Part shown: positions 1-6,089 of the stretch, piece after piece
How the letters are laid out: the number at the start of each line of letters is the position of its first letter
How positions within the stretch are numbered: position 1 is the first letter of the stretch
From: Deltaproteobacteria bacterium
GTDB taxonomy: Bacteria > Desulfobacterota > GWC2-55-46 > S146-73
Direction: 5' to 3'
DNA length: 6,820 nucleotides
Assembly: GCA_015492355.1 (NCBI GenBank)
Contig: WGFF01000113.1
Location: 1 to 6,820, forward strand
Position numbers and translations under genes: made by a program
Notes under the pieces: model-generated
What the model saw: the letters and a program-made list of their open reading frames with translations, nothing else
The model's database searches: none
What the model was told of the DNA's origin: nothing

Positions 1-65
1 CCCTCAATCTCCCTTCCCCAAGACTTCTAATCTAAAAGTTTTTTGGGAAAGGGGGCAGGGAAAAA

Positions 66-84
66 CCTTTTTTACCAAAAAAGG
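66..84 (+). repeat. perfect 8-bp inverted repeat in hemC leader
   Basis: CCTTTTTT (66-73) and AAAAAAGG (77-84) are exact reverse complements separated by ACC, so a transcript could form an 8-bp, mostly A-U hairpin. The T run lies in the left arm and not after the stem, so this is not a normal intrinsic terminator on the + strand. A role in regulating hemC is possible but unsupported. Confidence 0.5.
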
Positions 85-94
85 GCGATAGCCC
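83..94 (+). repeat. GGGC-GATA-GCCC hairpin in hemC leader
   Basis: GGGC (83-86) and GCCC (91-94) pair around a four-base GATA loop. The arm shares bases 83-84 with the preceding A/T hairpin, so the two compete for these bases. It is short and could be chance. Confidence 0.35.
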
Positions 95-157
95 GCAGTG
101 TTTTCCCCACAACAATCAGGTCCGATTCGATGACCCATTACCTTAATCTGAAGGAAC

Positions 158-164
158 AGGGAGG
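158..164 (+). promoter_or_regulatory. ribosome binding site deciding the hemC start
   Basis: AGGGAGG lies four bases before the ATG at 169. It supports that start over the upstream in-frame ATGs at 43 and 130, and the protein from 169 begins exactly where HemC homology begins (MKGVIRIGTR). Confidence 0.7.
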
Positions 165-168
165 CTCC

Positions 169-1122
169 ATGAAGGGTGTCATAAGGATAGGTACCCGTGG
201 CAGTAAGCTTGCCCTCTGGCAGGCAGGATGGGTGAAAAGTGCGATTGAGGAGAGGTATCCTGGTATAAGGGTCGAGCTTACGAGGATAAAGACAACAGGG
301 GACAGGATACTCGATGTACCCCTTGCAAGGATAGGTGGCAAGGGACTCTTTGTAAAGGAAATAGAGGACGCCCTCCTTAAGGGTGAGATATCCCTTGCGG
401 TACATTCCATGAAGGATGTACCCACCCTTCTTCCAGAGGGACTCCACATACGTGCCATAACAAGGAGGGAGGATGTAAGGGATGCCTTCATATCCAGAGA
501 AGGGCTCGCACTGTCCGATCTCCCCCGGGGTGCAAAGGTTGGTACATCGAGCCTCAGAAGGAAGGCACAGATACTCAGCATAAGGGGTGACCTCGAAATA
601 CATCAATTGAGGGGGAACCTCGATACCAGATTGAGGAGGCTCGATGAGGGCAGATTCGACGCCATAGTGGTTGCAGGTGCGGGTATAAAGAGGCTCGGCC
701 TGGAGGAAAGGGTTACAGAGTACCTTTCAACAGACCTTTTCCTGCCCGCCATAGGACAGGGTGCCCTGGGTATAGAGACAAGGGTCGATGACGATTACAC
801 AAACGAAATCGTATCATTCCTCGATCATACAGATACATCGTGCTGTGTGAGGGCTGAGAGGGCGTTCCTTGAAAGGCTTGAGGGAGGGTGCCAGGTGCCC
901 ATTGCAGCGCATGGGGTGCTTGCAGGTGATGGGCTCAGGCTTACAGGGCTCGTTGCCAGTGTGGACGGAAGGACCGTTGTGAAGGATTCTGTAACAGGCT
1001 CAAGGGATAATCCAGAGGGGATAGGAAGAACCCTTGCAGAAAGGGTGCTCGAGAAGGGTGCCTTTGAGATACTCAGGGAACTCTACGATGTAGCACCACC
1101 TGGTGGTATTGGTCGGTCATGA
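169..1122 (+). CDS. hemC: porphobilinogen deaminase (hydroxymethylbilane synthase)
   Basis: This cytosolic enzyme (EC 2.5.1.61) joins four porphobilinogens head to tail into hydroxymethylbilane, the substrate of uroporphyrinogen-III synthase. The 317-residue product has the normal family length. Visible family signatures are the N-terminal IGTRGSKLALWQ (about residues 7-18), the KTTGDRI loop (41-47), HSMKDVP (79-85) with the catalytic aspartate at 83, the GTSSLRR segment (125-131) and QLRGNLDTRLRRL (147-159). LEGGCQVP (238-245) contains Cys241, the residue expected to carry the dipyrromethane cofactor. The ATG at 169 was chosen because it has a Shine-Dalgarno sequence and matches the usual N-terminus. 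The stop overlaps the next start as ATGA, so cobA-hemD is probably translated by coupling. Codon use is dominated by AGG and ATA, as in the neighbouring genes. No key residue is missing. The identification is secure. Confidence 0.97.
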   Translation: MKGVIRIGTRGSKLALWQAGWVKSAIEERYPGIRVELTRIKTTGDRILDVPLARIGGKGLFVKEIEDALLKGEISLAVHSMKDVPTLLPEGLHIRAITRREDVRDAFISREGLALSDLPRGAKVGTSSLRRKAQILSIRGDLEIHQLRGNLDTRLRRLDEGRFDAIVVAGAGIKRLGLEERVTEYLSTDLFLPAIGQGALGIETRVDDDYTNEIVSFLDHTDTSCCVRAERAFLERLEGGCQVPIAAHGVLAGDGLRLTGLVASVDGRTVVKDSVTGSRDNPEGIGRTLAERVLEKGAFEILRELYDVAPPGGIGRS

Positions 1123-2654
1123 ATACCAGAAAGGGAAAGGTCTACCTTGTAGGGGCTGGTCCCGGAGACCCGGGGCTTGTAACCCTCAAAGCCATAGATG
1201 CCATAGCCGAGGCAGACTGCATAGTGTATGACTTTCTTGCCAACTCAAGCCTCCTCGAATATGCAAGAAAGAATACAGAGATAATCTATGCAGGCAAGAA
1301 GGGCGGGGATAAGACCCTTCCGCAGGAGGAGATAAACAGGCTCATAATCCAGAGGGCACTCGAAGGCAAGACAGTGGTGAGGCTCAAGGGCGGAGACCCT
1401 TTTATATTCGGAAGGGGTGGAGAGGAGGCAGAGGAGCTGGCAGAGTATGATATACCCTTTGAGGTGATACCGGGTGTGAGTTCTGCCACTGCGGTACCTG
1501 CATACGCAGGCATACCGCTCACACACAGGGACCTCTCATCCTCCGTAACCATAATCACTGGGCAGGAAGCACCACTTAAGGAGAGACCGAATATCGCCTG
1601 GGATAGACTCTCCGTGGGACGCGGGACCCTTGTGTTCGTCATGGGGTGGAAGAACCTTTCGTTCATAGTGGAACGGCTCCTTGAAAACGGCTGGTCTCCA
1701 TCGACACCTGTAGCAGTCATAAGATGGGGTACACTCACAAAACAGATAACGGTAACAGGCACTCTTATGAATATATGCGACCTCGTAAAACAGAAGGATA
1801 TAAAACCACCGGTAGTAACAGTTGTGGGGGATGTGGTGGCACTGAGGGAGAGACTCAACTGGTTCGAAAAAAAGCCCCTCTTTGGATGGCGTGTCCTTGT
1901 GACAAGGGCACAGGAGCAGGCAGGGGAGCTTGTAAGGGTATTGAAGAGATACGGGGCAGAACCGGTCGTCATACCGACCATAAAGATAACCCCACCACCA
2001 TCATGGAACGCCATCGACAGGGCTATAAGGAGGCTTTCTACCTATGACTGGATAATATTTACCAGTGTGAACGGTGTCAGGTACTTCTTTGAGAGGCTTT
2101 ACACCCTCGGCAAGGATATAAGGGACCTCAAGGGTATAAACATCTGCACCATAGGGCCCAAAACAGAGGGGGCTTTGAGGAAAAGGGGTATAAGGGTGGA
2201 ACTTGTGCCGGGTGACTACAGGGCAGAGGGTGTGATAGAGGTACTTAAAAGAAAGAGGATAAGGGGACAGAGGTTTCTCCTTCCCAGGGCAGAGAAGGCA
2301 AGAGAAATACTGCCAGAGGAGATAAGGAGGCTCGGTGGAAGGATAGATGTGGTGCCTGTCTACAGAACGGTCATGCCGAGAAAGGAAGGAGAAAGGATAA
2401 GGGAACTCCTCAGGGAGGGTAGAATAGACTGCGTAACCTTCACATCCTCCTCTACAGTGAATAACCTTGCAAGGATGCTGGGGAAGAAAAGGATAAAGGA
2501 ACTTCTAAGTGGGGTATGTATCGCATGTATAGGTCCTATAACTGCCTCTACAGTAAGGGGACTCGGTATGGATGTGGATATAGTACCACAGGAATATACC
2601 ATAGAGGCGATGGTTGAGGCAATGGCTGAGTGGAGAGCCGTTCCCCTAAAGTAG
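1119..2654 (+). CDS. cobA-hemD: CobA-HemD fusion: uroporphyrinogen-III C-methyltransferase / uroporphyrinogen-III synthase
   Basis: This is a bifunctional cytosolic protein of 511 residues. Residues about 7-245 form an SAM-dependent uroporphyrinogen-III methyltransferase (EC 2.1.1.107), which makes precorrin-2. Its motifs include VGAGPGDPGLVTLKA (11-25), GGDPFIFGRGGEE (91-103), VIPGVSSATAVPAYAGIPLT (117-136) and VTIITGQE (143-150). Residues about 255-505 form uroporphyrinogen-III synthase (EC 4.2.1.75), which closes and inverts ring D of hydroxymethylbilane. It shows the loosely conserved HemD landmarks LVTRAQEQAGEL (260-271), FTSVNGV (314-320), LLPRAEKAREIL (387-398) and FTSSSTVNNL (441-450). 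The fusion is known in several bacterial groups and links uroporphyrinogen-III formation directly to the siroheme/cobalamin branch. The gene starts inside the hemC stop (ATGA) with no strong ribosome site of its own, implying translational coupling. No precorrin-2 dehydrogenase/ferrochelatase domain is attached. That step must come from a gene outside the window. Confidence 0.95.
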   Translation: MNTRKGKVYLVGAGPGDPGLVTLKAIDAIAEADCIVYDFLANSSLLEYARKNTEIIYAGKKGGDKTLPQEEINRLIIQRALEGKTVVRLKGGDPFIFGRGGEEAEELAEYDIPFEVIPGVSSATAVPAYAGIPLTHRDLSSSVTIITGQEAPLKERPNIAWDRLSVGRGTLVFVMGWKNLSFIVERLLENGWSPSTPVAVIRWGTLTKQITVTGTLMNICDLVKQKDIKPPVVTVVGDVVALRERLNWFEKKPLFGWRVLVTRAQEQAGELVRVLKRYGAEPVVIPTIKITPPPSWNAIDRAIRRLSTYDWIIFTSVNGVRYFFERLYTLGKDIRDLKGINICTIGPKTEGALRKRGIRVELVPGDYRAEGVIEVLKRKRIRGQRFLLPRAEKAREILPEEIRRLGGRIDVVPVYRTVMPRKEGERIRELLREGRIDCVTFTSSSTVNNLARMLGKKRIKELLSGVCIACIGPITASTVRGLGMDVDIVPQEYTIEAMVEAMAEWRAVPLK

Positions 2655-2797
2655 AGGAAAACCCTTTTACAAATGGAAAAACTTTTTTGAAACAGGCTCT
2701 CAGCCCATGGGTTTTTCCCTGAACCATATCACAGGAAAGTTGGGTTCAAGGTCTTTGAAATGGGTAGCGTAGAAAAACCAGAAAGGAGAATGGAAAG
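2655..2797 (+). other. spacer between cobA-hemD and hemB with nested inverted repeats
   Basis: These 143 bases hold no gene. GGAAAAAC (2675-2682) pairs exactly with GTTTTTCC (2711-2718), and a smaller GGCT-CTC-AGCC hairpin (2695-2705) sits inside that loop. A second left arm, GGAAAACCC (2656-2664), can pair almost perfectly, with one bulge, with GGGTTTTTCC (2709-2718), so two folds compete for one right arm. No stem is followed by a T run, so I do not call a terminator. No good -35/-10 pair was found. The spacer ends in the hemB ribosome site. Confidence 0.45.
2782..2788 (+). promoter_or_regulatory. hemB ribosome binding site
   Basis: AAAGGAG lies nine bases before the ATG at 2798, a good Shine-Dalgarno match. 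It supports 2798 over the later in-frame ATG at residue 8. HemB proteins typically begin a few residues before the RMRRLR segment, as this one does. Confidence 0.75.
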
Positions 2798-3772
2798 ATG
2801 CGTTATCCTGTATACAGGATGAGAAGGTTGAGAAAGAACCAGACCATCCGCAGGATGGTACGTGAGACCTCCCTTACACCGTCTGATCTCATACTTCCCC
2901 TCTTTGTCACCTACGGGAAGGATGTAAAAAAACCTATCGGTTCTATGCCAGGGCATTTTCAGTTCTCTGTGGACAGGATAGTGGATGAGGCAGAGGAGGT
3001 AAGTGCCCTCCATATACCCGCTGTGATACTCTTCGGCATACCAGAGCACAAGGACAACATAGGCAGTAGTGCCTTCGATCCGAACGGACCTGTCCAGCAG
3101 GCAATAAAGGCTATAAAGGATAGGGTGCCAGAGCTTGTGGTTATAACAGATGTATGTATGTGCGAGTATACATCCCATGGTCATTGTGGTATCATAAAAG
3201 ATAACGACGTTGACAACGACTCCACACTGGAGCTCCTCGCCAAGGAGGCCCTCTCTCATGTAAGGGCAGGGGCAGACATGGTGGCACCGTCTGATATGAT
3301 GGATGGAAGGGTCTCTGCCATAAGGAATGTACTCGATGAGAACGGTTTTGAATACGTACCTATAATGAGTTATGCGGCGAAGTTTGCCAGTGCCTTTTAC
3401 GGACCCTTCAGGGAGGCTGCGGAATCGACCCCTCAGTTCGGAGACAGAAGGGGATACCAGATGGACCCTGCCAACACGGATGAGGCGGTAAGGGAGGTAC
3501 TCCTCGATATAGAAGAGGGTGCGGATATAGTGATGGTAAAACCTGCCCTTCCGTACCTGGATATTGTGAGACGTGTGAAGGATGAGTACGGATACCCTGT
3601 GGCTGCGTACAATGTAAGCGGGGAGTATTCCATGATAAAGGCAGCGGTCGAGAAGGGCTGGCTCGATGAGGAGAGAGCCATGATGGAGGTACTCCTTTCC
3701 ATAAAACGCGCAGGTGCAGACATGATACTCACATACTTTGCAAAGGATGCGGCAAGGATACTCGGGGGATGA
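2798..3772 (+). CDS. hemB: porphobilinogen synthase (5-aminolevulinate dehydratase), zinc type
   Basis: This cytosolic enzyme (EC 4.2.1.24) condenses two 5-aminolevulinate molecules to porphobilinogen, the substrate of HemC. At 324 residues it has the family's usual length and covers the whole TIM-barrel domain. The N-terminal arm RMRRLRKN (7-14) and MVRET (20-24) are typical. The two Schiff-base lysines are visible: Lys195 in YAAKFASAFYGPF (192-204) and Lys248 in MVKPALPYLDI (246-256). The metal site is of the cysteine-rich, zinc-binding kind: Cys120, Cys122 and Cys130 in DVCMCEYTSHGHCG (118-131). Plant-type and many alphaproteobacterial and Pseudomonas enzymes have aspartates there instead. 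The gene has its own ribosome site after a 143-base spacer, so it may be transcribed with hemC/cobA-hemD or from a separate promoter. It is followed by 326 bases without a gene. The identification is secure. Confidence 0.97.
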   Translation: MRYPVYRMRRLRKNQTIRRMVRETSLTPSDLILPLFVTYGKDVKKPIGSMPGHFQFSVDRIVDEAEEVSALHIPAVILFGIPEHKDNIGSSAFDPNGPVQQAIKAIKDRVPELVVITDVCMCEYTSHGHCGIIKDNDVDNDSTLELLAKEALSHVRAGADMVAPSDMMDGRVSAIRNVLDENGFEYVPIMSYAAKFASAFYGPFREAAESTPQFGDRRGYQMDPANTDEAVREVLLDIEEGADIVMVKPALPYLDIVRRVKDEYGYPVAAYNVSGEYSMIKAAVEKGWLDEERAMMEVLLSIKRAGADMILTYFAKDAARILGG

Positions 3773-3874
3773 GGATATAGAAGGGGCTGAGAACGAGGGA
3801 CGAGGGATCCTTTGGGATGATCTTTACGAGGGTTACAAGAATACTCCATGCTGTATGCAGGGATAAATGGCGGG

Positions 3875-3892
3875 TTTTGTAAAAACACAAAA
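3875..3892 (+). repeat. TTTTGT / ACAAAA inverted repeat
   Basis: TTTTGT (3875-3880) and ACAAAA (3887-3892) are exact reverse complements around a six-base A-rich loop. With only one G-C pair in each arm the hairpin would be unstable. It might be a protein-binding palindrome or chance. Confidence 0.3.
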
Positions 3893-3996
3893 TGGCTCTA
3901 CCCCTTTGAGGACCAGGTTCAAGTGAATTCTTTTTAGCTGGATTTTTACGCTTAATCTCCACCAGGCTATGGTCTTCTGGGGATATCAGGGGATGA

Positions 3997-4011
3997 ACCT
4001 CCTGAAGAGGT
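3997..4011 (+). repeat. ACCTC-CTGAA-GAGGT hairpin
   Basis: ACCTC (3997-4001) and GAGGT (4007-4011) form a perfect five-base-pair stem with a five-base loop. The left side, CCTCCTG (3998-4004), is also complementary to CAGGAGG at 4044-4050. This hairpin and that longer-range pairing exclude each other. Confidence 0.35.
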
Positions 4012-4034
4012 GAAACCACTTAAAAAAGTAAAGC

Positions 4035-4047
4035 CCTGCCTTGCAGG
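4035..4047 (+). repeat. CCTGC-CTT-GCAGG hairpin
   Basis: CCTGC (4035-4039) and GCAGG (4043-4047) pair around a three-base loop. The right arm overlaps the orphan Shine-Dalgarno-like AGGAGG (4045-4050). No T run follows, so it is not a terminator. Confidence 0.35.
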
Positions 4048-4070
4048 AGGAATATCCACGTTCTTATAAG
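4041..4070 (+). promoter_or_regulatory. possible promoter for the nuclease-like gene
   Basis: TTGCAG (4041-4046) and TATAAG (4065-4070) are separated by 18 bases. The -10 element matches the sigma-70 consensus at five of six positions, the -35 at only three. A transcript starting about seven bases further on would have a very short leader of roughly 20 bases without a Shine-Dalgarno sequence, which fits the lack of one before the ATG at 4099. The match is weak. Confidence 0.25.
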
Positions 4071-4098
4071 ATCAAGGACGTAATAGACTCCGATATTA

Positions 4099-4935
4099 AT
4101 GGATAGAAAGAGAGCAACATGGAAGGATATCGTTAAAAATGCCTTAGAGGAACTGGGTGGACAGGCGCATCTTTCCGAGATCAATAAGATAATAGAAGGA
4201 CATCCCAAAACAAGGACCAACCCAACCTGGCAGAATACGATCAGAAGGGTTGTAAGGCAATACAAGATATTTGAACCTGTACCACCTGAGAGAAGTGGTG
4301 TTTACAGGCTCACAAAAGAGGCTCAGATAGAGGCAAGACCACAGGGACTTACAAAAACACCAGATATTGACCATGGGATTGTACAAGGAATGTTAGTTGC
4401 CCTTGGCAAGATTTACGGGTATGAGACCTATGTACCTCGATACGATCAGACCACCAGGGTCTTCCAGGGAAAGGCACTAAGGGAGTTTATAAGTGTCTCC
4501 GATTGCACCGATATCTTTGAAGGACCCAATCTTTCAAAGATACGCGAGATAGATGTCATGTGGTTCGATGAAGACGACTATGGGCTATTCCCTGTCTATG
4601 CCTTTGAGGTGGAGGGGACAACCGATGTAAAAAGGGGTATGGACAGGCTTTTGAAAATACCGAAAAGATTCTCCACATATCTTTTCATAATAGCCCCTGG
4701 GAAGAAGGAGAAAGACCTATTCGATCGGTTTATTAACCAGACACCGTTCAGAGACTTCAGGAACAAATTTAGGTTCAGGTTTTATGAGGAGCTGGAGGAT
4801 CTCTACAATTCAGCCATGTCTCATCACAACCAGCGGGAGCGATTCGGGGTTATTGAAAGGGATAGATTGAATTCGGCTCGAAACCACTTTAATTCTCAAC
4901 CCAAGGAGAACAACGATGCACGGTACAATACCTAA
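4099..4935 (+). CDS. winged-helix plus PD-(D/E)XK-nuclease-like protein (restriction-related, function unknown)
   Basis: I recognise the architecture but no named gene. Residues about 5-72 resemble the HARE-HTH/Mrr-N type of winged helix found on restriction enzymes (TWKDIVKNALEELGG, NTIRRVVRQY, SGVYRL). Residues about 92-240 have the alpha-beta-beta-beta-alpha-beta order of the PD-(D/E)XK nuclease fold: a helix at 92-107, strands leading to Asp152 in EIDVMWF (150-156), then FEVEGTTD (169-176) with Glu170 and Glu172 where ExK is usual, a basic helix (178-190) and strand YLFIIAP (194-200). ExE in place of ExK is known in divergent members, where a lysine or arginine elsewhere may substitute (Lys178 or Arg183 here); activity is therefore uncertain. 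No membrane segment or signal peptide is seen. ATG 4099 is the first possible start after an in-frame stop at 4084-4086, and it lacks a Shine-Dalgarno sequence. The end overlaps ahbD by 20 bases. DNA binding or cleavage in defence is inference; no methylase or other defence gene is adjacent. Confidence 0.75.
   Translation: MDRKRATWKDIVKNALEELGGQAHLSEINKIIEGHPKTRTNPTWQNTIRRVVRQYKIFEPVPPERSGVYRLTKEAQIEARPQGLTKTPDIDHGIVQGMLVALGKIYGYETYVPRYDQTTRVFQGKALREFISVSDCTDIFEGPNLSKIREIDVMWFDEDDYGLFPVYAFEVEGTTDVKRGMDRLLKIPKRFSTYLFIIAPGKKEKDLFDRFINQTPFRDFRNKFRFRFYEELEDLYNSAMSHHNQRERFGVIERDRLNSARNHFNSQPKENNDARYNT
4903..4908 (+). promoter_or_regulatory. ahbD ribosome binding site
   Basis: AAGGAG lies seven bases before the ATG at 4916, the best ribosome site in the window by match and spacing. 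It sits inside the coding region of the preceding gene. It favours 4916 over the in-frame ATG at 4961 and shows that ahbD can be translated independently of the gene it overlaps. Confidence 0.75.
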
Positions 4936-6082
4936 AGGGCATCCTCACGAGGTGCCAGGGATGGAGGATGAGAGAAAATCTGGTGAGAAGAAATGGATAC
5001 CCAAGCTCATAGCATGGGAGCTCACACGGTCGTGCAATCTTGACTGTGTACACTGCAGGGCTGCCGCACGGTTCGGTCCATATCCCAATGAGCTCACAAC
5101 AGAGGAATGTTTCGACTTTCTGAAGGATGTTGCCTCCTTTTCCAAGCCCATCATCATAATGACAGGTGGAGAACCCATGATGAGGGACGATGTATGGGAT
5201 ATAGCAAAGTACGGGACAGACCTGGGGCTCAGGATGGTCATGGCACCCTGTGGTTTCCTCGTAACAGAACAAACAGCAAAGAAGATGATAGAGGTGGGTA
5301 TACAGAGGGTGAGCTTTTCTATAGACGGTGCGACAAGGGAGAGTCATGACAACTTCCGCAGGGTACCCGGTGCATTCGACAGTGTGATAAGGGCTATAGA
5401 GAATGTCAAGAAGGTGGGGCTTGAGTTCCAGGTCAATACCACCATAACAAAGCACAACCTCCATGAACTCCCGCAGATACTCGACCTCGTCATAAAACTC
5501 GGTGCAAAGGCGTATCACCCCTTCCTCCTCGTACCCACAGGAAGGGGTGCAGAACTCAAGGATCAGGAGATCTCCCCGGAGGACTACGAAAGGACCCTCA
5601 CATGGTTCTACGAGATGAGAGAGAAGGTACCCCTTCAGTTCAAGCCCACGTGCGCACCTCACTACTACAGGATATTCAGGCAGAAGGAGCGCAAAAAGGG
5701 CATATCCGTAACACCACAGACACACGGACTCGATGCAATGAGCAAGGGGTGCATGGGTGGACAGACCTTTGCCTTTGTATCCAACACAGGCAAGGTACAG
5801 ATATGCGGATTCCTCGAGGTTGAGTGCGGGGATATAAGAAAAGAACCATTCAGCAAGATATGGCACACCTCAAAGGTCTTTCAGGAGATGCGTGCCTGGG
5901 ACGACTACAACGGCAGATGCGGTTACTGTGAGTTCAGAAAGGTATGCGGTGGATGCAGGGCAAGGGCGTACGCATTCACAGGCAACTACATGGACGAAGA
6001 GCCCTTCTGCACATACCAGCCTGGTGAGGCTGCAAAGAGGGCACATGAGTTAAGAAAACTCAAGTATGCGGAGGTCAAATAA
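4916..6082 (+). CDS. ahbD: radical SAM heme b synthase (Fe-coproporphyrin III decarboxylase)
   Basis: AhbD performs the last step of the siroheme-dependent heme pathway: oxidative decarboxylation of two propionate side chains of iron-coproporphyrin III to vinyl groups, giving heme b. The 388-residue protein begins with a short His/Pro-containing extension (GHPHEVPG, 8-15). The radical SAM CxxxCxxC motif is Cys40, Cys44, Cys47 in TRSCNLDCVHCRA, followed by GGEP (84-87) for SAM binding. Subfamily-typical stretches are LIAWELTRSCN (31-41), VNTTITKHN (173-181), LVPTGRG (205-211), EISPEDYER (218-226) and CAPHYYRI (246-253). A SPASM-like C-terminal region with Cys279, Cys297, Cys335, Cys338, Cys344, Cys347 and Cys365 should hold an auxiliary iron-sulfur cluster. 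The related AhbC/NirJ1 proteins start and end differently, and heme d1 NirJ is a more distant alternative. The gene overlaps the upstream gene by 20 bases and is followed seven bases later by a PPOX-like gene. The enzyme needs an external electron acceptor, which in this family is not well defined. Confidence 0.9.
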   Translation: MHGTIPKGHPHEVPGMEDERKSGEKKWIPKLIAWELTRSCNLDCVHCRAAARFGPYPNELTTEECFDFLKDVASFSKPIIIMTGGEPMMRDDVWDIAKYGTDLGLRMVMAPCGFLVTEQTAKKMIEVGIQRVSFSIDGATRESHDNFRRVPGAFDSVIRAIENVKKVGLEFQVNTTITKHNLHELPQILDLVIKLGAKAYHPFLLVPTGRGAELKDQEISPEDYERTLTWFYEMREKVPLQFKPTCAPHYYRIFRQKERKKGISVTPQTHGLDAMSKGCMGGQTFAFVSNTGKVQICGFLEVECGDIRKEPFSKIWHTSKVFQEMRAWDDYNGRCGYCEFRKVCGGCRARAYAFTGNYMDEEPFCTYQPGEAAKRAHELRKLKYAEVK

Positions 6083-6089
6083 CCGGGGT

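Larger units (their letters stand above)
1..168. other. leader upstream of hemC, no convincing gene
   Basis: No reading frame here looks like a real protein. The hemC frame stays open back to an ATG at 43, but the 42 extra residues are low-complexity and are not part of the HemC fold. A short open stretch ending in TAA at 28-30 could be the tail of an upstream gene, but it is too short to judge. The region is rich in homopurine and homopyrimidine runs and carries two small hairpins (66-84 and 83-94). I see no convincing -35/-10 pair. A glutamyl-tRNA reductase gene (hemA) often precedes hemC, but nothing here proves it. Confidence 0.5.
3773..4098 (+). other. 326-base gap between hemB and the nuclease-like gene
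   Basis: No credible gene is present on either strand. One frame continues open after hemB to a TAA at about 3864-3866, and another is open across about 3955-4068, but neither has a start codon or a recognisable product. Features seen are three copies of ACGAGGG (3793-3799, 3800-3806, 3826-3832); a TTTTGT/ACAAAA inverted repeat (3875-3892); a weak five-pair stem with two G-T pairs directly before a T run (3916-3935), a poor terminator candidate for hemB; hairpins at 3997-4011 and 4035-4047; an orphan AGGAGG (4045-4050); and a possible promoter (4041-4070). The length stands out against the tight packing elsewhere and suggests a transcription boundary or the edge of inserted DNA. Confidence 0.5.

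Noticed and set aside
43..168. Upstream in-frame extension of hemC to an ATG at 43
   Set aside because: The added 42 residues are low-complexity and unlike HemC, the leader hairpins lie inside them, and the ATG at 169 has a good ribosome site and gives the normal length.
4..606. Minus-strand open frame opposite hemC (200 residues)
   Set aside because: It is antisense to hemC, Cys/Pro/Tyr-rich, has no recognisable domain and shows no ribosome site that would support it.
1724..2047. Alternative + strand frame of 107 residues within cobA-hemD
   Set aside because: It is fully inside the cobA-hemD gene in another frame, has no domain resemblance and no independent ribosome site. It is a shadow.
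3793..3832. Three copies of ACGAGGG suggesting a repeat array or CRISPR remnant
   Set aside because: The repeats are only seven bases long and unevenly spaced (adjacent, then 19 bases apart), without conserved spacers. Purine-rich chance repetition explains them.
3911..3930. T-loop-like GGTTCAAGT that might mark a tRNA
   Set aside because: The flanking bases do not form the five-pair T stem, and no acceptor, D or anticodon arms are found. The similar GGTTCAAGG near 2744 fails in the same way.
3916..3935. Possible intrinsic terminator after hemB (stem followed by five Ts)
   Set aside because: The stem has only five pairs, two of them G-T, with a four-base loop. It is too weak to call, though the T run directly after it is suggestive.
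4889..5866. Long open frame on the minus strand opposite ahbD (325 residues)
   Set aside because: It lies wholly antisense to a clear radical SAM gene and its translation is an unordered Cys/Tyr/Leu-rich string with no family resemblance. It is a codon-bias shadow.
6066..6089. Start of the PPOX-like protein at the ATG at 6066 inside ahbD
   Set aside because: It would add eight residues not seen in the family, which normally begins MxKFY. The ATG at 6066 also lacks a clear ribosome site.
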